64,000 nucleotides of DNA from Coneutiohabitans sp964457925 (lineage in GTDB: Bacteria; Zhuqueibacterota; Zhuqueibacteria; Zhuqueibacterales; Zhuqueibacteraceae), in assembly GCA_964457925.1 (NCBI GenBank), contig CAYWGH010000017.1, forward strand, positions 70,717 to 134,716, in the 5' to 3' direction. Positions 55,501-63,410 of this stretch are shown one piece after another; position 1 is the first letter of the stretch, and each line of letters opens with the position of its first letter. The notes beneath the pieces were generated by a model. The model was given only the letters and a program-made list of their open reading frames with translations, had not been told where the DNA came from and did no database searches. Made by a program: the position numbers and the translations under genes.

Positions 55501-56236
55501 CTTCTCAACCCACTAACCCCAGACGGACGGCTAGGGATGTTTTTGTTTCAATGCACTTCGTGCTTTGGGGTACTTCTCAACCCTCACTCGCCTTACCTCC
55601 AATACGACAATTTTTAGTTTCAATGCACTTCGTGCTTTGGGGTACTTCTCAACTTCAAGGACTTTGATCGAGGCCGGGACTTGGTTGCTGTTTCAATGCA
55701 CTTCGTGCTTTGGGGTACTTCTCAACGTTCGCACCAGCCAAGGATGGCGCGGACGGAAAATGTTTCAATGCACTTCGTGCTTTGGGGTACTTCTCAACCG
55801 CTCGCCGGAGTGTTCAATGTTGCTGTTTCGTATAAGTTTCAATGCACTTCGTGCTTTGGGGTACTTCTCAACAATTTGGCCACGACATCCGCCCCCCAGC
55901 AATTTGTGTTTCAATGCACTTCGTGCTTTGGGGTACTTCTCAACGCGTGGACACCGAACGGTTATGGAGTCCAACAGGATGTTTCAATGCACTTCGTGCT
56001 TTGGGGTACTTCTCAACTCGTGGCGGACAATTCCGCCCAATAGAGAAGTACAGTTTCAATGCACTTCGTGCTTTGGGGTACTTCTCAACAAAGTTCGCGG
56101 ATCGTATTCATAATCTGCGAGATATCCGTTTCAATGCACTTCGTGCTTTGGGGTACTTCTCAACCGGTACATCAATTGGCGAAAAAAAGATATGAGTATG
56201 TTTCAATGCACTTCGTGCTTTGGGGTACTTCTCAAC
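52588..56236 (-). CRISPR. CRISPR array, 51 repeats of 37 bp, 50 spacers
   Basis: On the plus strand the repeat starts GTTTCAATGCACTTCGTG and ends GGGGTACTTCTCAAC. I located 51 copies from 52588-52624 to 56200-56236; all appear identical, including both end copies. The period averages 72.2 bases, so spacers average 35. On the minus strand the repeat ends in the hairpin GCAC-GAA-GTGC followed by ATTGAAAC, the 8-nt crRNA 5' handle typical of type III and many type I systems. Transcription is therefore right to left, the same direction as cas2-cas1-RT. The absence of repeat decay at the trailer end (left) suggests a young array or a recent truncation there. Confidence 0.98.
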
Positions 56237-56640
56237 CGCGGTCGATTTCCGCCACCTTAATTCACTGTTTCTATTAGGGCATTTTTGCCCATTTCCGACA
56301 CCCCACGTTTTTACCCCACTTAAAATTGTTAAGAGCAAGGTTTTCATGATACAATTACAACATCTTCAATAACTTGACAGCAAAAAACGACTTAATGCCT
56401 TTCAATTCATTATCTTAACTTATGAAAAATGGCTGTTACAAAAATATCATAAACACCTGTTTGAACATTTTTGTGCGGCTTTTTATTGGTCTTTAATGAT
56501 GTTTAATTTAAAATTAAGCGGCTAAATCAATTTTGGAGACACACCAAATGAATGGCGATTCAGTCAAGCAAAAATTTTTACAGATTTAATCATTAAAAAT
56601 AATAATCTTAATCAGGTATCATTTTTGATCATCGCCGAGG
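56237..56640 (-). promoter_or_regulatory. Probable CRISPR leader
   Basis: About 400 bases of AT-rich DNA next to the last-listed repeat, at the end from which the array should be transcribed. It contains no supported gene. Near the array are two GTGGGGT words (minus strand, about 56300-56320). Leader-end identity is inferred from repeat polarity and from the cas genes lying on that side. Confidence 0.7.
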
Positions 56641-57113
56641 AAAATGTCAACAAGTAAACAAAGGTCATCTTGTCACATCAATTTATTTATCAATATTTTG
56701 GAGTTCATTTTTAAAACAGCGGCAGCGTTTTTTTGTCAGCAGAGCGCCGCAGTGGACGCAAGCAGATCAATAATACTGTTTAAATCATTAATGGTCATAT
56801 TGATATTGGTATTCATCGTGAGCTTAATTTTTTAAACCGATGAAAAAAATTCGGCATTTTTTAGACACTTGTATTTTACCAGCGGGTTATTTTTTGGCAC
56901 TTCCGGTCAAACCGAATGAGCCGCATAACCGTGTGAAAAGACGGGGCAATAAAACGATTTTTTTGTAAAAATGCAAGGGTCTGAAAAAATTTTTCACGCA
57001 ACCGCAGGTTGGGATGAGTTGCAGGAGATGAAAGCGGCGAAGCAATCCCCGGCTTTTGGGCCAGGGCTTGCTTCGCCAGACAGCTCACCGTGACCGGCAT
57101 TTCAACGGCGCGC
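56641..57113. other. AT-rich spacer between leader and membrane-protein genes
   Basis: It contains a 63-codon plus frame (56644-56835) with a hydrophobic C-terminus (SLMVILILVFIVSLIF), which could encode a small membrane peptide, and a 74-codon minus frame (56876-57100) of no known family. Neither has strong support. A promoter reading into the leader may lie here. Confidence 0.3.
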
Positions 57114-57410
57114 TCACGGCAGCAGCGGCCGCAGGATGATGGCGGTCAGGATGATCACAACTGCCGAAGCCAGCCACAGGCGCGGCAGGGTGAGCAGCTT
57201 GCTGCCGCTTGCGTCATCCTGATGCAGGTTGTTGAGCTGCAGCGGCGGTACGGTGCGGGGCATGGCGTCTTCGCCGCCGAACGGTTGGGAGAGGGCGTCG
57301 CGCAAGAGCCTCGCCAGCCGGGTGATTTGGCGCTTGCGTTGCGGCCAGTCGACCAGAAGCGCGAGGACGACGGCGGCCACGGCAAGCAGGACATGGATGG
57401 TACGGCGCAT
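57114..57410 (-). CDS. Small two-helix membrane protein next to the CRISPR leader, unknown
   Basis: 98 residues from ATG 57410, five bases after AAAGGAGG. One membrane helix opens the protein (IHVLLAVAAVVLALLVDW), a basic/polar middle of about 55 residues follows (QRKRQITRLARLLRDAL), and a second helix closes it (LWLASAVVIILTAIILRPLLP). No family is recognised. It is the gene nearest to the array, downstream of and co-directional with RT-cas1-cas2 and the three-helix protein, so it may be part of the same transcript. It may form a hairpin pair with its neighbour; a role in adaptation or abortive response is only a guess. Confidence 0.65.
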   Translation of the reverse strand: MRRTIHVLLAVAAVVLALLVDWPQRKRQITRLARLLRDALSQPFGGEDAMPRTVPPLQLNNLHQDDASGSKLLTLPRLWLASAVVIILTAIILRPLLP

Positions 57411-57516
57411 GAGGGCCTCCTTTGTTGGTTGTGGGTTATTGGCGCTGCCTAAGCTTGTCGAAGGCAGCTTGTCTTGGTGCGAATGGTTAATGGTGAATGA
57501 ATGATGAAACGAGCCT

Positions 57517-58032
57517 TCAATACATTCCCTGCGGATCTTGGGCGCGCCAGTCGGTTTCGGGGTTTTGCTCGGGCTCTGGCGGTTTTGCTGGCGTTTGCGG
57601 AAGTGGTTTCGTTGAGGGCAAACAAGCACGCAGGTAGGGCCGGAGAAAGAAGCGCAGGGTTTCGGCCCAGAGGCCGCCGATGACGAGTCCGGCAATGGCA
57701 GGCGCGAGGCCGGCCTGCAGCCGGGCGTGCAGTTGTTGAGACAGCCCGGCATCGCCGGCCGCTTGCGCCCAACGGCCCAGCGCGGGCAGAATGTCAAAGA
57801 ACGCCAGGCAGGCGCCGAGCATGCCGCCAATGAGGGCGAGGCTGCCGAACATGTCAACGGCATCGTGCAGGCGCTGCAGGAAGCGGTGCTCGCGCGCGGT
57901 GAAGGCGCGCGTGAGGCCGCGGCTGCGCGCGAACAGGAGAAAGCCGGTGGTGGCGGCCATAAACAGGGCGGCAAAGAGCATGAACGGCCACACGGGGCCG
58001 AGGGCGGCGCGGGTGAAGCAGGTTTGGAGCAT
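57517..58032 (-). CDS. Three-helix membrane protein in the CRISPR locus, possibly MotA/ExbB-like
   Basis: 171 residues from ATG 58032, seven bases after GAGG; the frame extends to 58125 through low-complexity leader DNA. Helices at about 13-35, 62-82 and 106-126, with glycine-rich faces (GSLALIGGMLGACLAFF and GLAPAIAGLVIGGLWAETL), recall the second and third helices of TolQ/ExbB/MotA proton channels, but it is short and the match is weak. A Pro/Glu-rich tail (about 140-171) is cytoplasmic if the topology is N-out. It lies between cas2 and the 98-residue protein, same strand. No CRISPR-linked family known to me fits. Confidence 0.65.
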   Translation of the reverse strand: MLQTCFTRAALGPVWPFMLFAALFMAATTGFLLFARSRGLTRAFTAREHRFLQRLHDAVDMFGSLALIGGMLGACLAFFDILPALGRWAQAAGDAGLSQQLHARLQAGLAPAIAGLVIGGLWAETLRFFLRPYLRACLPSTKPLPQTPAKPPEPEQNPETDWRAQDPQGMY

Positions 58033-58184
58033 AATGGTTCCTCGTTGCTGGTTGTTGATTGCTGTTGTTGGCGAAGGCAGAGGTGTTGTGAGTTCCTTTA
58101 GCGTGAACTCTTTGCAAAAGAGCAAAAACTTCAGGACGCCGATTTTCGCAGATAAACGCAGATTCTGAAAGTTACACTGCTGCG

Positions 58185-58466
58185 TCAGGCGAACACCACG
58201 GGCGCATCCTGGCGGGCGATGGTGTCGGTGGCTTGGATGCGCTGGCGGCAGCTTTCACAGAGCTGGTAGTAGCGAATGCGGTCGCCTTGTTTGGGTTTGA
58301 TATAGGGCTGCACGGCTTTTTGCATTTCTTTGAATTGCTCGGGTGTGAGCAGGCATTCGAACACCGAGTATTGCACGGCCAGGCCGAATTTCTTGAGCCG
58401 CTTATGCAACCGGGCGCGGCGGCGGTCATCGCTGATGTCGTAGGCGGCGACGATAAAGGTTTTCAT
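58185..58466 (-). CDS. cas2: Cas2, CRISPR adaptation endoribonuclease-fold subunit
   Basis: 93 residues from ATG 58466, the start of the ferredoxin-like fold: MKTFIVAAYDISDDRRRARL with the conserved Asp10 after the first strand, then KRLKKFGLAVQYSVFECLLT and the second beta-alpha-beta unit. The C-terminus has an extra CESC pair before RQRIQ, unusual but seen in some type III-linked Cas2. It forms the central dimer of the Cas1-Cas2 integrase. The frame extends upstream to 58619 across the cas1 end, but those codons do not match the family. A C-rich minisatellite lies just upstream and supplies GGGAG. Confidence 0.93.
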   Translation of the reverse strand: MKTFIVAAYDISDDRRRARLHKRLKKFGLAVQYSVFECLLTPEQFKEMQKAVQPYIKPKQGDRIRYYQLCESCRQRIQATDTIARQDAPVVFA

Positions 58467-58495
58467 GCTGGATGTTTGCTCCCTGCTCCCTGCAG

Positions 58496-59479
58496 TCACG
58501 CTTTCACCGCCACATATTCTTTCTGCTTGCCGAGCAGCACGCGAATGAGCTGCCGCACCTGGCCTTCCAGGCCGCCAATGGGGTCGTCTGAATCCTGCAC
58601 GGCATTCAATTTTTGACATTCCTGCAAGCGCTGCTCAAAAGCCGCGATGAACTTGTGCAAAGCGGGCTTCGACATGCGACATTGTCTTTTGATGATCTGA
58701 AAGTCCGCCGGTGTGATTTGCTTGTTGTTAATCATTCGGAGCATGACGGTGTCAACCACCGGGCAACGCCACTCTTCGATCATATCCGAGGCCAGGGCGG
58801 CGTGGCCGCGTTTGGGTTCATGAAAGAATCCAAGGTACGGATCCAAACCGTGCATTTGCAGCAAGCCGGACATGCGGGAATAGAGCAGGGTATAGCCCAG
58901 GCTGAGCATGGCATTGACCGGATCCGTGGGCGGATGGGCCTGGCGCTGGTGAAAACGCCACTCGCCCTGCAAGGCATCGCGCAAGATGCGGAAATGCGCC
59001 GCGGAGGCTGAGCCTTCCAAACCGAGCAATTTTTCCGGCGCCGAGGCGCGCGGAAGGCGGTCACGAATTTTTTGCAGGGTTTCCAGTTCCTTGCGCCAAT
59101 CGTTGTTACGCCGCTGGCGCTGCCAAAGGGAGATCATGTTGCCGGCCTTGCCGGCGATAAACGCTTTGGCTAATTGCAGCCGGAAAGCGGCATCATGAAA
59201 ATGGCGGAATTGCGCGAGACGCTGTTCGACAAACTTGCCGTCGCCGCGGGTGAACTGGCCGTAAAACGTGCCGTTGGGCGAGAGGTAGGCGATGTCGATG
59301 CCGCGTTCCATCAAAAAGCGCACAGCCGGCAACGTAACGTTGACGGGTGTCATGAGCACCACGCGCTCGAGGTGCAGGGCCGGCATTTCCTGCACGACTT
59401 TGCCCTTGCGCCGCACTTGCAGACGGTCATTGACCACGCCGAGCGTGGCGCCGTACTCGTTGATGTAGAGGGAGGACAT
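58496..59479 (-). CDS. cas1: Cas1, CRISPR integrase
   Basis: 327 residues from ATG 59479 (MSSLYINEYGATLGVVNDRL); the frame reaches 59608, but the added part is translated repeat DNA. The N-terminal beta domain (about 1-80) and all-helical C-terminal domain match Cas1, with the metal-binding set E155 (GLEGSAS), H220 (GFFHEPKRG) and the D232-M-I-E235-E segment. It cuts and joins spacer DNA at the leader-repeat junction with Cas2. It is preceded by a stand-alone reverse transcriptase gene, not fused to one. No Cas4 is nearby. Confidence 0.96.
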   Translation of the reverse strand: MSSLYINEYGATLGVVNDRLQVRRKGKVVQEMPALHLERVVLMTPVNVTLPAVRFLMERGIDIAYLSPNGTFYGQFTRGDGKFVEQRLAQFRHFHDAAFRLQLAKAFIAGKAGNMISLWQRQRRNNDWRKELETLQKIRDRLPRASAPEKLLGLEGSASAAHFRILRDALQGEWRFHQRQAHPPTDPVNAMLSLGYTLLYSRMSGLLQMHGLDPYLGFFHEPKRGHAALASDMIEEWRCPVVDTVMLRMINNKQITPADFQIIKRQCRMSKPALHKFIAAFEQRLQECQKLNAVQDSDDPIGGLEGQVRQLIRVLLGKQKEYVAVKA

Positions 59480-59499
59480 GGGTCTCTGGAAGATTGGAG

Positions 59500-59705
59500 T
59501 TTTGGATTGTTGATTGCTTGTTGCTGGTTGTTGTCTGAGCTTGTCGGGCTTCGACAGGCTCAGCCCACGCGTGACCGCTGCCTGAGCTTGTCGAAGGCAG
59601 CTTGTCAAAGGCAGCTTGTCAAAGGCAGCTTGTTGGTCGATGGCTGTAAATTTTTGATTGTTAATGGTTAACGGTTAATGGTTAATGACTAATGATTAAT
59701 GTCTA
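59500..59705. repeat. Low-complexity repeat tract between RT and cas1
   Basis: Three motifs in one spacer. First, GTTGCTGGTTGTTG near 59520. Second, the dispersed TGAGCTTGTCG...CGACAGGCTCAG palindrome (59536-59562), followed by three near-copies of AAGGCAGCTTGTC up to 59632. Third, TTAATGGTTAA-type units (59658-59700). They fill the whole RT-cas1 gap. Confidence 0.8.
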
Positions 59706-59723
59706 GCGGTCAAAGCGATCCCG

Positions 59724-60605
59724 TCAGGTCTTCTCCCGCTCGCGCCATTTTTTCCACATCAGCCACTCTCCCAAATAAGGAAAACCCTTAACTACGTGGT
59801 GCAGCTTGGTTTTCTCGCGATTGATGGGCAGATGCATTTTCTCCAAAACGCGCACGGCAGCCTCCCGCGCTGCTTCGGCCTCCGGCCGCGTGGCTGAGAA
59901 GATGGCAATATCATCGCCGTAGCGCACGAAACGCAAGTCGCGGCGCCGCATTTCCTGGTCGAAAATATCGAGATAAATGTTGGCGAGCAGAGGCGAGAGC
60001 GGACTGCCCTGCAACACGCCTTGTTTCGGTTTGCTCGCCTGGCGCAAGCCGCTGCGCGATTGTGTGATGACTTCCACGGCAAGAAATTTCTTGAGCAGCT
60101 TGCGCACGGCGGAATCTTTGACGCGGCGATAAACGCAGCGCAGCAGGGGACGGTGCGGCACATTGCCAAAGCAATCGCGCAAATCGATTTTGATCACCCA
60201 GAAACGGCCGTCGCGGGCATAGTCGCGCGCCTGCGCCAGCGCGGATTGCACCGAGCGGCCGGTGCGGTAAGCGTGGCTGCACTCGTCGAAATGCGGCTCG
60301 AAAACCGGAATCAACACCTGCACCAGCGCGCGCATGACGATGCGGTCAAGGAACGTGGGGATGCCCAACGGCCGCGGCGGCCCGACTTCGCGCTTCATGA
60401 AAATGCGCTTGACCGGTTGGGGCTGGTATTTGAAGCGCCGCAGCTCTTCCTGCAATTTTTTGAGCAGGATGAAGGAGCGTGCTTCAAACATCGCGGCGGT
60501 CATGCCGTCAAGGCCCGGGGCCTCGCTGTGGCGGCGCACGGCGCGCCAGGCGCGATGCAGGTTTTCGTCGGAACAGAGTTGGGCATACAGCGGATGAAAA
60601 AACAT
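59724..60605 (-). CDS. Stand-alone CRISPR-associated reverse transcriptase (group II intron-like)
   Basis: 293 residues from ATG 60605 (the frame goes up to a TTG at 60638). RT motifs appear in order: RPLGIPTFLDRIVMRAL (RT2), VIKIDLRDCF (RT3, catalytic D141), GVLQGSPLSPLLANIYLD (RT4), RFVRYGDDIAIF (RT5, Y229-G-D-D232), INREKTKL (RT6) and FPYLGEWL (RT7). No maturase (X) or HNH domain follows, so it is not an intron protein. YGDD replaces the common YADD. CRISPR RTs convert RNA protospacers to DNA for Cas1-Cas2. Its place immediately upstream of cas1 and the same strand support that role. Confidence 0.92.
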   Translation of the reverse strand: MFFHPLYAQLCSDENLHRAWRAVRRHSEAPGLDGMTAAMFEARSFILLKKLQEELRRFKYQPQPVKRIFMKREVGPPRPLGIPTFLDRIVMRALVQVLIPVFEPHFDECSHAYRTGRSVQSALAQARDYARDGRFWVIKIDLRDCFGNVPHRPLLRCVYRRVKDSAVRKLLKKFLAVEVITQSRSGLRQASKPKQGVLQGSPLSPLLANIYLDIFDQEMRRRDLRFVRYGDDIAIFSATRPEAEAAREAAVRVLEKMHLPINREKTKLHHVVKGFPYLGEWLMWKKWREREKT

Positions 60606-61217
60606 GGGCGCACCGAACAGTGTTGTGTTACAAGTCAAATCTTTGCGGAAAACAAGGGCTTTTTCCCGTGGTTATGAACTTTCCAGATTTCAACTGGTGG
60701 AAGAATCCAGTTGGCAAAAATTTTGCGCGAGAGCTTGCTGACAACTCCGAAGGAGTCATGCGCACACACCGTTCCTACAAACGCCGATAGGAGTGGCATA
60801 TTGGGTTTTCACGATAAAGCCCGCGCCACGTCCATGAAATCTACATGTCACTCCTTCGGAGTTGAGGGCCGTTCCTGCGCACCGCTTCTATAAACATTCC
60901 AGTCCTCGCGGAGTTGTGTGCGACGGGCCGTCGAGTTTTGACGAATGGCAACCATCGTGCAAAATTCAGGTACGAAGCCGAGGAAAACGACAGGAATAGC
61001 GTGCCGCCGCATCACTTCACAGGATTCCTTCAAATGACGGGACTGGAGCATAATTGAGTTGGCGTTGTAGTATCAGTTGTCGCTGAGTTCAATTTGAAAG
61101 ACGCCGAGGCGGGTGAAATCAAAATGGGATGGACGTGTTGTTCGTAGTCCTGGCCCCTGGTGGGCCGCTGTTGGAGGCAGGTAGGTTCAAAATACTGGAA
61201 AAAAACCTGCGAAGGCG
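60606..61217. repeat. Repeat-rich spacer upstream of the RT gene
   Basis: It contains CTCCGAAGGAGTCATG and GATAGGAGTGGCATATTG plus the reverse form GTCACTCCTTCGGAGTTGAG (about 60745-60870), members of the CTCCGTAGGAG family at 44263, and a GTAGTCCTGGCCCCTGGTGG half-element at about 61144. No gene is supported. The RT promoter should lie in the first 150 bases. Confidence 0.6.
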
Positions 61218-62285
61218 TCAGACCTTCGCAGGAGTGGTGGGATTGGCGCAGCAGGCGCGGCGGTCAAAGCCAGCCCAAGCTTGGCGTTCCGGGCAATCTT
61301 GGCCAAGTCGGCGGATTTGTGCAAACAGGCCGGGGTAGCGTTTCTGCAAGAGAATTTCGCCGGCGGTGCAGCCTTGCGCACGCAACGCCACGAGCAAGGC
61401 GAGCAAAAAGCTTCGTTCCTGAGTTTCAAGCGGATCGATATCAGCAAGCAGCTCAAATAGAGCAGGGTATTCTCCGGCAACGACAGTTGGCGCCATCGTT
61501 CTCGCCGGCCATGTTCCTCGAAATGCAACCAGGCCGGGCAGTTTTGCTGTGCACCCGGACCAGTAGAGAAAATCTCTGAGACGTGAGGCCTGCATCATTT
61601 GAATCAGTTTCACTTCCTCTAATGCAAGATGCCGCGCCAACAAACGGACCGGCAGGGCAACTTCTGCGATGCCGGCTTCGACCAGAATTTGTTCCCAATG
61701 TGAAAGCGAGATTGCGGCGGGCAATTTTTCTCCAAGAGATTTGACCAAGGCCTCCAGGATCTGGTGCTCACCATAATCTTGCGCCACCTCCGGAACAATG
61801 ACGGGCGTGCAGCGCAGCTCTTCCAACAGCGAGGCCGACTCGGCTTCGGCAACGGTCAGCACGATACGGCAAGACGATCGCGCTCGGGCTTCCTGCAGCC
61901 ATTCCCTCCAATTCACAAAACGGCCGGCGCGATGAATGAGATACAAACTCTCACAGCGCGGCGGCGGGGAGGTTAGCCAGGGATCAGAGTCCGGGGCAAC
62001 CAGATAGACGAGGGCGTGCGGCGCTTCGGTGCGCGCAATGCGCGCCAGCGTGTTCAAAGCGCGAATCGCGGCAGGCTCGGCTGTGGGGCTGTATTGCAGC
62101 ACGATGGGCGCGGCAAAAGCCGTGGGACGAAACTGGTCGCGATCGGCAGGCTCTCGACTCGAGGCGTTGCGATGCAACTGTTGCCAAATACCCTCCGCCC
62201 AGGCGCGTTGTTGCAAGGGATCCAGCGCTTCCACGCCCCAAACTCGCTCCGCTTCCAAGCTTTGTTGGGTTGATTGAGTTCGCAT
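61218..62285 (-). CDS. Unknown protein upstream of the CRISPR adaptation genes
   Basis: 355 residues from ATG 62285, behind AAAGGG at seven bases. The frame continues up to 62513 and includes an in-frame ATG at 62432 that would add a signal-like N-terminus (LVCFLAIALFNKVCA), so an exported form is possible. The protein is mainly alpha-helical and Leu/Ala/Glu-rich, with an alpha/beta-looking middle (APHALVYLVAPDSDPW, SCRIVLTVAEAESASLLEEL, TPVIVPEVA) and CC near the end. It resembles no family I know. It lies downstream of the sigma-like gene in the same direction, 360 bases away. Confidence 0.6.
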   Translation of the reverse strand: MRTQSTQQSLEAERVWGVEALDPLQQRAWAEGIWQQLHRNASSREPADRDQFRPTAFAAPIVLQYSPTAEPAAIRALNTLARIARTEAPHALVYLVAPDSDPWLTSPPPRCESLYLIHRAGRFVNWREWLQEARARSSCRIVLTVAEAESASLLEELRCTPVIVPEVAQDYGEHQILEALVKSLGEKLPAAISLSHWEQILVEAGIAEVALPVRLLARHLALEEVKLIQMMQASRLRDFLYWSGCTAKLPGLVAFRGTWPARTMAPTVVAGEYPALFELLADIDPLETQERSFLLALLVALRAQGCTAGEILLQKRYPGLFAQIRRLGQDCPERQAWAGFDRRACCANPTTPAKV

Positions 62286-62489
62286 GGCATCACCCTTTCG
62301 AAAATGGTTCGTCCTGGAGCCGGGTTCGCGCTTCGGTTTGTTGGGCAGGATTCCGCGTCTGGCTTCGGTGTTCGCACAAACTTTGTTGAACAGGGCGATT
62401 GCCAGAAAGCAGACCAGGATTGCAGTTCTCATGTGACACTCGCTTTCATATTGATCTGTTACACGTGTTATGTTTGCAAAACCAGCAAA

Positions 62490-62560
62490 GTTTTTCTGAC
62501 CACCAAGGCGCAAGCCGCAAAGAAAAAAACTTGGTGTCTGTGTGTCTTAGTGGTGATATT
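62490..62560. repeat. Dispersed inverted element (CCACCAAGGCGC type)
   Basis: CACCAAGGCGCAAGCCGCAA is loosely complementary to TTGGTGTCTGTGTGTCTTAG on the right side, with an A-rich turn. The same style of element occurs at 18384-18500 and 40373-40445. Confidence 0.5.
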
Positions 62561-62597
62561 TGGTTGCGGCTTGCCCGCATTGCGCCATTAAGCTGCA

Positions 62598-62622
62598 AAA
62601 GGCCGGTTTAAGGCCGGCCTTT
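62598..62622 (-). terminator. Hairpin downstream of the sigma-like gene
   Basis: AAAGGCCGG (62598-62606) and CCGGCCTTT (62614-62622) form a perfect stem 24 bases after the stop at 62646. There is no long T run, so its strength as a terminator is uncertain. Confidence 0.6.
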
Positions 62623-62645
62623 GGTGTGAACAACAACAAATCAAT

Positions 62646-63410
62646 CTATAACGTCAAAAGGAAATTTGCGAAAGCACGCCGGAGAAACCCCAACCGGCTG
62701 TTGATGACTTTGTATTCCACCTGCGGCAAACGTGCCTGCAAGTAACCGCGCGCAAACGCGGGCAAATGCCCTTTTTTCCGGCGTAAAACCCGCCACACAT
62801 ACCAATATCCTGGAAAGCCTCTCCTGCGTCCCAAGCGCCTTCCCAGGCGGTGCAGCAAAGCCAGCAACTGGCGCATTTTTTTCTTCGACCGCAGCCGCTG
62901 ATTGAAACGCGGCATCACCTCACACGCCAAAACAAATTCATCTTCGAGACTGGGGTAATTCGAAAAGCCCGCCTCGCCGGGCAATATCGTCAAACTTACA
63001 GGGGTTGCTTGCAGGCGGGGGACGCGACTCCACCGCTGCCCCGAGTAATTGTCCAGGCTTTCCAAGCGGTTTGCTTTAATATCTCGCCGCAAATCAACCC
63101 GCAAATTTTTGGCAATTCGTCGAATACGCCATTCCAACTTGACATCCGTGAAATGGGGTTGCAGCAACATTGGCGCGTTGGCCTTGGCCCATAAGAAAAC
63201 GCGCTCAATGCAATCATCGACGAATTGCGGCATGGTCATGCCTCCGTGTTGGTTCAAGCTTCCCCAATAATAAGGCTTGATCAACTCACGCGCCCAGGGT
63301 ATAAATTCCCGTAAAGGATTATTCCATGGGGTACTTTTACTTGCCGGTCCATCACGCGCCCAGTCGGCGAGCGGTTGCACATAGCGTCGTAGGAAGTCTG
63401 ATGAAGACAT
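62646..63410 (-). CDS. Putative divergent sigma-70/ECF-like factor
   Basis: 254 residues from ATG 63410, six bases after AAAGGAG. The part FVDDCIERVFLWAKANAP followed by LEWRIRRIAKNLRVDLRRDI and LESLD resembles sigma region 2 of ECF factors (DxxQExFLxxW, then W-x-x-R-I-A-x-N-x-x-x-D). The C-terminal LPQVEYKVINSRLGFLRRAF could be a region-4 helix-turn-helix. The long insertion between them (about 120-205, basic) is atypical, so the call is tentative; a DNA-binding protein of unknown family is the alternative. It is 2 kb upstream of the RT gene, same strand, and no anti-sigma gene is visible. Confidence 0.45.
   Translation of the reverse strand: MSSSDFLRRYVQPLADWARDGPASKSTPWNNPLREFIPWARELIKPYYWGSLNQHGGMTMPQFVDDCIERVFLWAKANAPMLLQPHFTDVKLEWRIRRIAKNLRVDLRRDIKANRLESLDNYSGQRWSRVPRLQATPVSLTILPGEAGFSNYPSLEDEFVLACEVMPRFNQRLRSKKKMRQLLALLHRLGRRLGRRRGFPGYWYVWRVLRRKKGHLPAFARGYLQARLPQVEYKVINSRLGFLRRAFANFLLTL

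Noticed and set aside
52600..56280. Many open frames of 60-200 codons across the CRISPR array with repeated words such as FQCTSCFGVLLN and FNALRALGYFST
   Set aside because: The 37-bp repeat has no stop codon in any plus-strand frame, so long frames arise from repeats alone; they are not genes.
56644..56835. A 63-codon frame with a hydrophobic end, in the AT-rich region beside the leader
   Set aside because: Could be a small membrane peptide, but AT-rich DNA gives hydrophobic frames by chance and its orientation is opposite to the operon; not called as a gene.
59724..60605. The reverse transcriptase as a group II intron or retron protein
   Set aside because: No maturase or endonuclease domain, no intron RNA or msr-msd-like structure recognised next to it, and direct linkage to cas1-cas2.
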